DNA of 7,682 nucleotides. It comes from Bacteroidota bacterium (GTDB taxonomy: Bacteria > Bacteroidota > Bacteroidia > Chitinophagales > Chitinophagaceae). The DNA lies in NCBI GenBank assembly GCA_023392575.1, contig JAEVYV010000107.1, forward strand, positions 1 to 7,682. Direction: 5' to 3'. Both the position numbers and the translations under genes were made by a program. Each line of letters opens with the position of its first letter. Position 1 is the stretch's first letter. A model generated the notes under the pieces. The model made no database searches and had not been told where the DNA came from. It saw only the letters and a program-made list of their open reading frames with translations. Shown in pieces: positions 6,280-7,682 of the stretch.

Positions 6280-7575
6280 ATGAAAAAGCATATCATTCAA
6301 CTAAGCTGCAGCTTTCTTTTGGCTTGCGCTCTTTTCAATGCAGCGTCCTGTAAAAAAAAGGACAACATAGATGATCCAACAAACAGTGGCGGTACGGTGC
6401 GTCCGGTGGGGCAGCCTGTTGGCGAGGTTTACACAGAGATTATTGGTCCGTCTGGCGGTGTGGTAAAAAGCGAAGACGGACGTGTGGAAATTGACATTCC
6501 GGCCGGCGCCCTGGCGGAAGACACAGAGATCGGTATTCAGCCATTAAAAAATACAGCCGTAAACGGCATTGGATACGGCTACCGATTAACGCCACACGGC
6601 AGGAGTTTTAGCAAGAAGGTAACGGTGCGCTTCCATTATAAAAACGATGAACGGCGCCTGAGCAGTAAAGAAGCTATTGAAATTGCCTACCAGAATGAAA
6701 AAGGCGAGTGGATCTGCCCCGGGGGCACAAGCAATGATCCCGTTCAAAAAACGCTTTCGGTGCAAACCGATCATTTCAGCGACTGGGCTTTAGTTGAATC
6801 GATGAACTTATCGCCGGTGGTCAAAACGCTCCGGTACAACGAAACGGCCACGTTCAAGGCCTGGCGTTACACCTTTCCCGTAACTGACGATGATTTTTTA
6901 GTGCCCCTGGCGGCCGCTGCGAACGCTAAAAACGGAGAACCGGCGCCAATGGATAAACTGTTCATTGTAAGGTGGACACTAAACGGGCCGGGTAAGCTCG
7001 AGGCCAAAGGAAGCGAGGCCGTTTATACAGCGCCGCCATCCGCACAAGGGGCCGATAAAACGGCCACTATTACGTTAGAACTGAATGTTTACGGCAAGCA
7101 GGTATTGCTGATCAGCACCGTTTATATAGTGGGTGAGGGCATTGACATCAGTATTGATGGCGGCCCCTGGCAAACCTATGCCGGGATGGCTTCTAAAATG
7201 GATATGGGGAAATATACCTTGGGCAATCTGCGTGTTTCTTCCGATTTGCCCCAGATTGTTTTCATCTGGCCCGGTAACGGCCCGAAGGCGGATGGCATTT
7301 ATTCCTGGTCGATGTTGGGAGCAGAGGAGAGCAGCGTTGTGTTTGAATACGCCGTGCCGGACTTGAGTCATGTGTACGTGGCAACATACGAAGACGGACA
7401 GGACATCTACGACAGCGGAGGGTTTTTATCTGTAGAAGAAACGACTGAGGGAGGGAAGAAATTTCTTACCGGAATATTTGCCATTGACCAGGCGGGCTAC
7501 GTAAGTAGTTCCACCGGAAAACAGCAAAAAATAAGCAGCATTGTGGGTACTTATAAAGTGTTGCGCAACTGGTAA
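6280..7575 (+). CDS. ZU5-like domain lipoprotein with Ig-like segment
   Basis: This encodes 431 residues from ATG 6280. It was preferred to the in-frame ATG 6253, which overlaps the region just after the hairpin and would add nine non-signal residues. The N-terminus (MKKHIIQLSCSFLLACALF, then NAASC) is a lipoprotein signal with probable lipidated Cys24. KKKDNIDD follows, a charged stretch resembling the lipoprotein export signals that send Bacteroidota lipoproteins to the cell surface. Residues about 50-171 look like a ZU5-type domain: IGPSGGVVKSEDGRVEIDIP, then AGALAEDTEIGIQPL, closing with HFSDWALVE. Residues about 190-285 look Ig-like (RWTLNGPGKLEAKG, VYTAPPS). The C-terminal 145 residues (from ISIDGGPWQTYAG to FLTGIFAIDQAG and GTYKVLRNW) resemble the small beta-rich endings of other Bacteroidota lipoproteins, perhaps DUF6252-like, but this is unsure. 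ZU5 is an interaction and assembly domain in other proteins; the role here is unknown. No enzyme motif is visible. Confidence 0.8.
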   Translation: MKKHIIQLSCSFLLACALFNAASCKKKDNIDDPTNSGGTVRPVGQPVGEVYTEIIGPSGGVVKSEDGRVEIDIPAGALAEDTEIGIQPLKNTAVNGIGYGYRLTPHGRSFSKKVTVRFHYKNDERRLSSKEAIEIAYQNEKGEWICPGGTSNDPVQKTLSVQTDHFSDWALVESMNLSPVVKTLRYNETATFKAWRYTFPVTDDDFLVPLAAAANAKNGEPAPMDKLFIVRWTLNGPGKLEAKGSEAVYTAPPSAQGADKTATITLELNVYGKQVLLISTVYIVGEGIDISIDGGPWQTYAGMASKMDMGKYTLGNLRVSSDLPQIVFIWPGNGPKADGIYSWSMLGAEESSVVFEYAVPDLSHVYVATYEDGQDIYDSGGFLSVEETTEGGKKFLTGIFAIDQAGYVSSSTGKQQKISSIVGTYKVLRNW

Positions 7576-7598
7576 AACTTCGAGGATGGATATAAAAG

Positions 7599-7630
7599 AA
7601 GAGGCCGCCTTAGTTATGAGGCGGCCTCTT
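7599..7630. terminator. Bidirectional terminator between the lipoprotein gene and tRNA-Met
   Basis: AAGAGGCCGCCT (7599-7610) and AGGCGGCCTCTT (7619-7630) form a perfect, GC-rich 12-bp stem with an 8-base loop (TAGTTATG). On the plus strand the tail is TGTTG, a poor T tract. On the minus strand the stem is followed by CTTTTATA, a better one. The stem lies 23 bases past the lipoprotein stop and 5 bases past the tRNA 3' end, so it most likely ends the tRNA transcript and also blocks convergent read-through from the lipoprotein gene. Confidence 0.75.
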
Positions 7631-7635
7631 TGTTG

Positions 7636-7682
7636 TAGCGAGGAGCAGACTTGAACTGCCGACCTTCGGGTTATGAATCCGA
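7636..7682 (-). tRNA. tRNA-Met (CAU anticodon), 3' part only; 5' end outside window
   Basis: On the minus strand the sequence contains the anticodon loop TTCATAA (CAT at 7675-7673), the T arm GGCAG-TTCAAGT-CTGCT and the 3' acceptor strand CCTCGCT with discriminator A at 7636. CCA is not encoded; CAAC follows the discriminator. The anticodon stem pairs at four of five positions; the loop-closing pair (31-39) is A-C. The CAU anticodon means elongator Met, initiator Met or a lysidine-modified Ile tRNA. The D arm and 5' acceptor that would separate these lie outside the window. Confidence 0.85.

Noticed and set aside
1..7682. CRISPR array, insertion sequence, toxin-antitoxin or defence system
   Set aside because: No regularly spaced repeats, transposase motifs, terminal inverted repeats with target duplication, or nuclease/toxin motifs were found on either strand.

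Overview
The window reads as a chromosomal segment of a Bacteroidota bacterium, most likely near the Chitinophagaceae. The case rests on four points: a SusD-like protein next to a large FG-GAP/VCBS lipoprotein, several small outer-membrane beta-barrel proteins and lipoproteins, start codons without clear Shine-Dalgarno sequences, and a tRNA gene that does not encode its CCA end. No database search was possible, so the lineage is inferred from gene style.

Layout. (1) 2-565, + strand: the C-terminal third of a SusD/RagB-type outer-membrane nutrient-binding lipoprotein, cut by the window edge. (2) 595-616: a strong hairpin, probably a terminator or attenuator. (3) 647-3913, + strand: a 1088-residue lipoprotein with two sets of seven FG-GAP/VCBS calcium-loop motifs around a central ASPIC/UnbV domain. 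(4) 3914-4129: a short intergenic region holding the terminator of the next gene. (5) 4130-4996, - strand: a secreted outer-membrane beta-barrel-like protein whose last residues look out of frame. (6) 4997-5629: a 633-base region without a convincing gene; it holds a segment open in three overlapping frames, a bulged hairpin closed by a GAAA loop, and a -7-like promoter motif. (7) 5630-6199, + strand: a 189-residue outer-membrane beta-barrel protein. (8) 6225-6250: a perfect 10-bp hairpin. (9) 6280-7575, + strand: a lipoprotein with a ZU5-like domain and an Ig-like segment. (10) 7599-7630: a 12-bp hairpin that probably terminates both the lipoprotein gene and the convergent tRNA. (11) 7636-7682, - strand: the 3' part of a tRNA with anticodon CAU (Met).

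Functional reading. Every protein gene carries or implies an export signal, so this is a cell-envelope locus. The SusD-like protein and the FG-GAP lipoprotein are likely partners in a surface glycan or nutrient binding/uptake unit, with the SusC-like TonB-dependent porin expected just upstream of the window. The two barrel proteins and the ZU5 lipoprotein look like independent envelope genes. I see no CRISPR array, insertion sequence, toxin-antitoxin pair or recognised defence system. The most unusual items are the unassigned 5041-5390 segment, the structured hairpin at 5481-5512, and the probable frameshift at the end of the minus-strand barrel gene.
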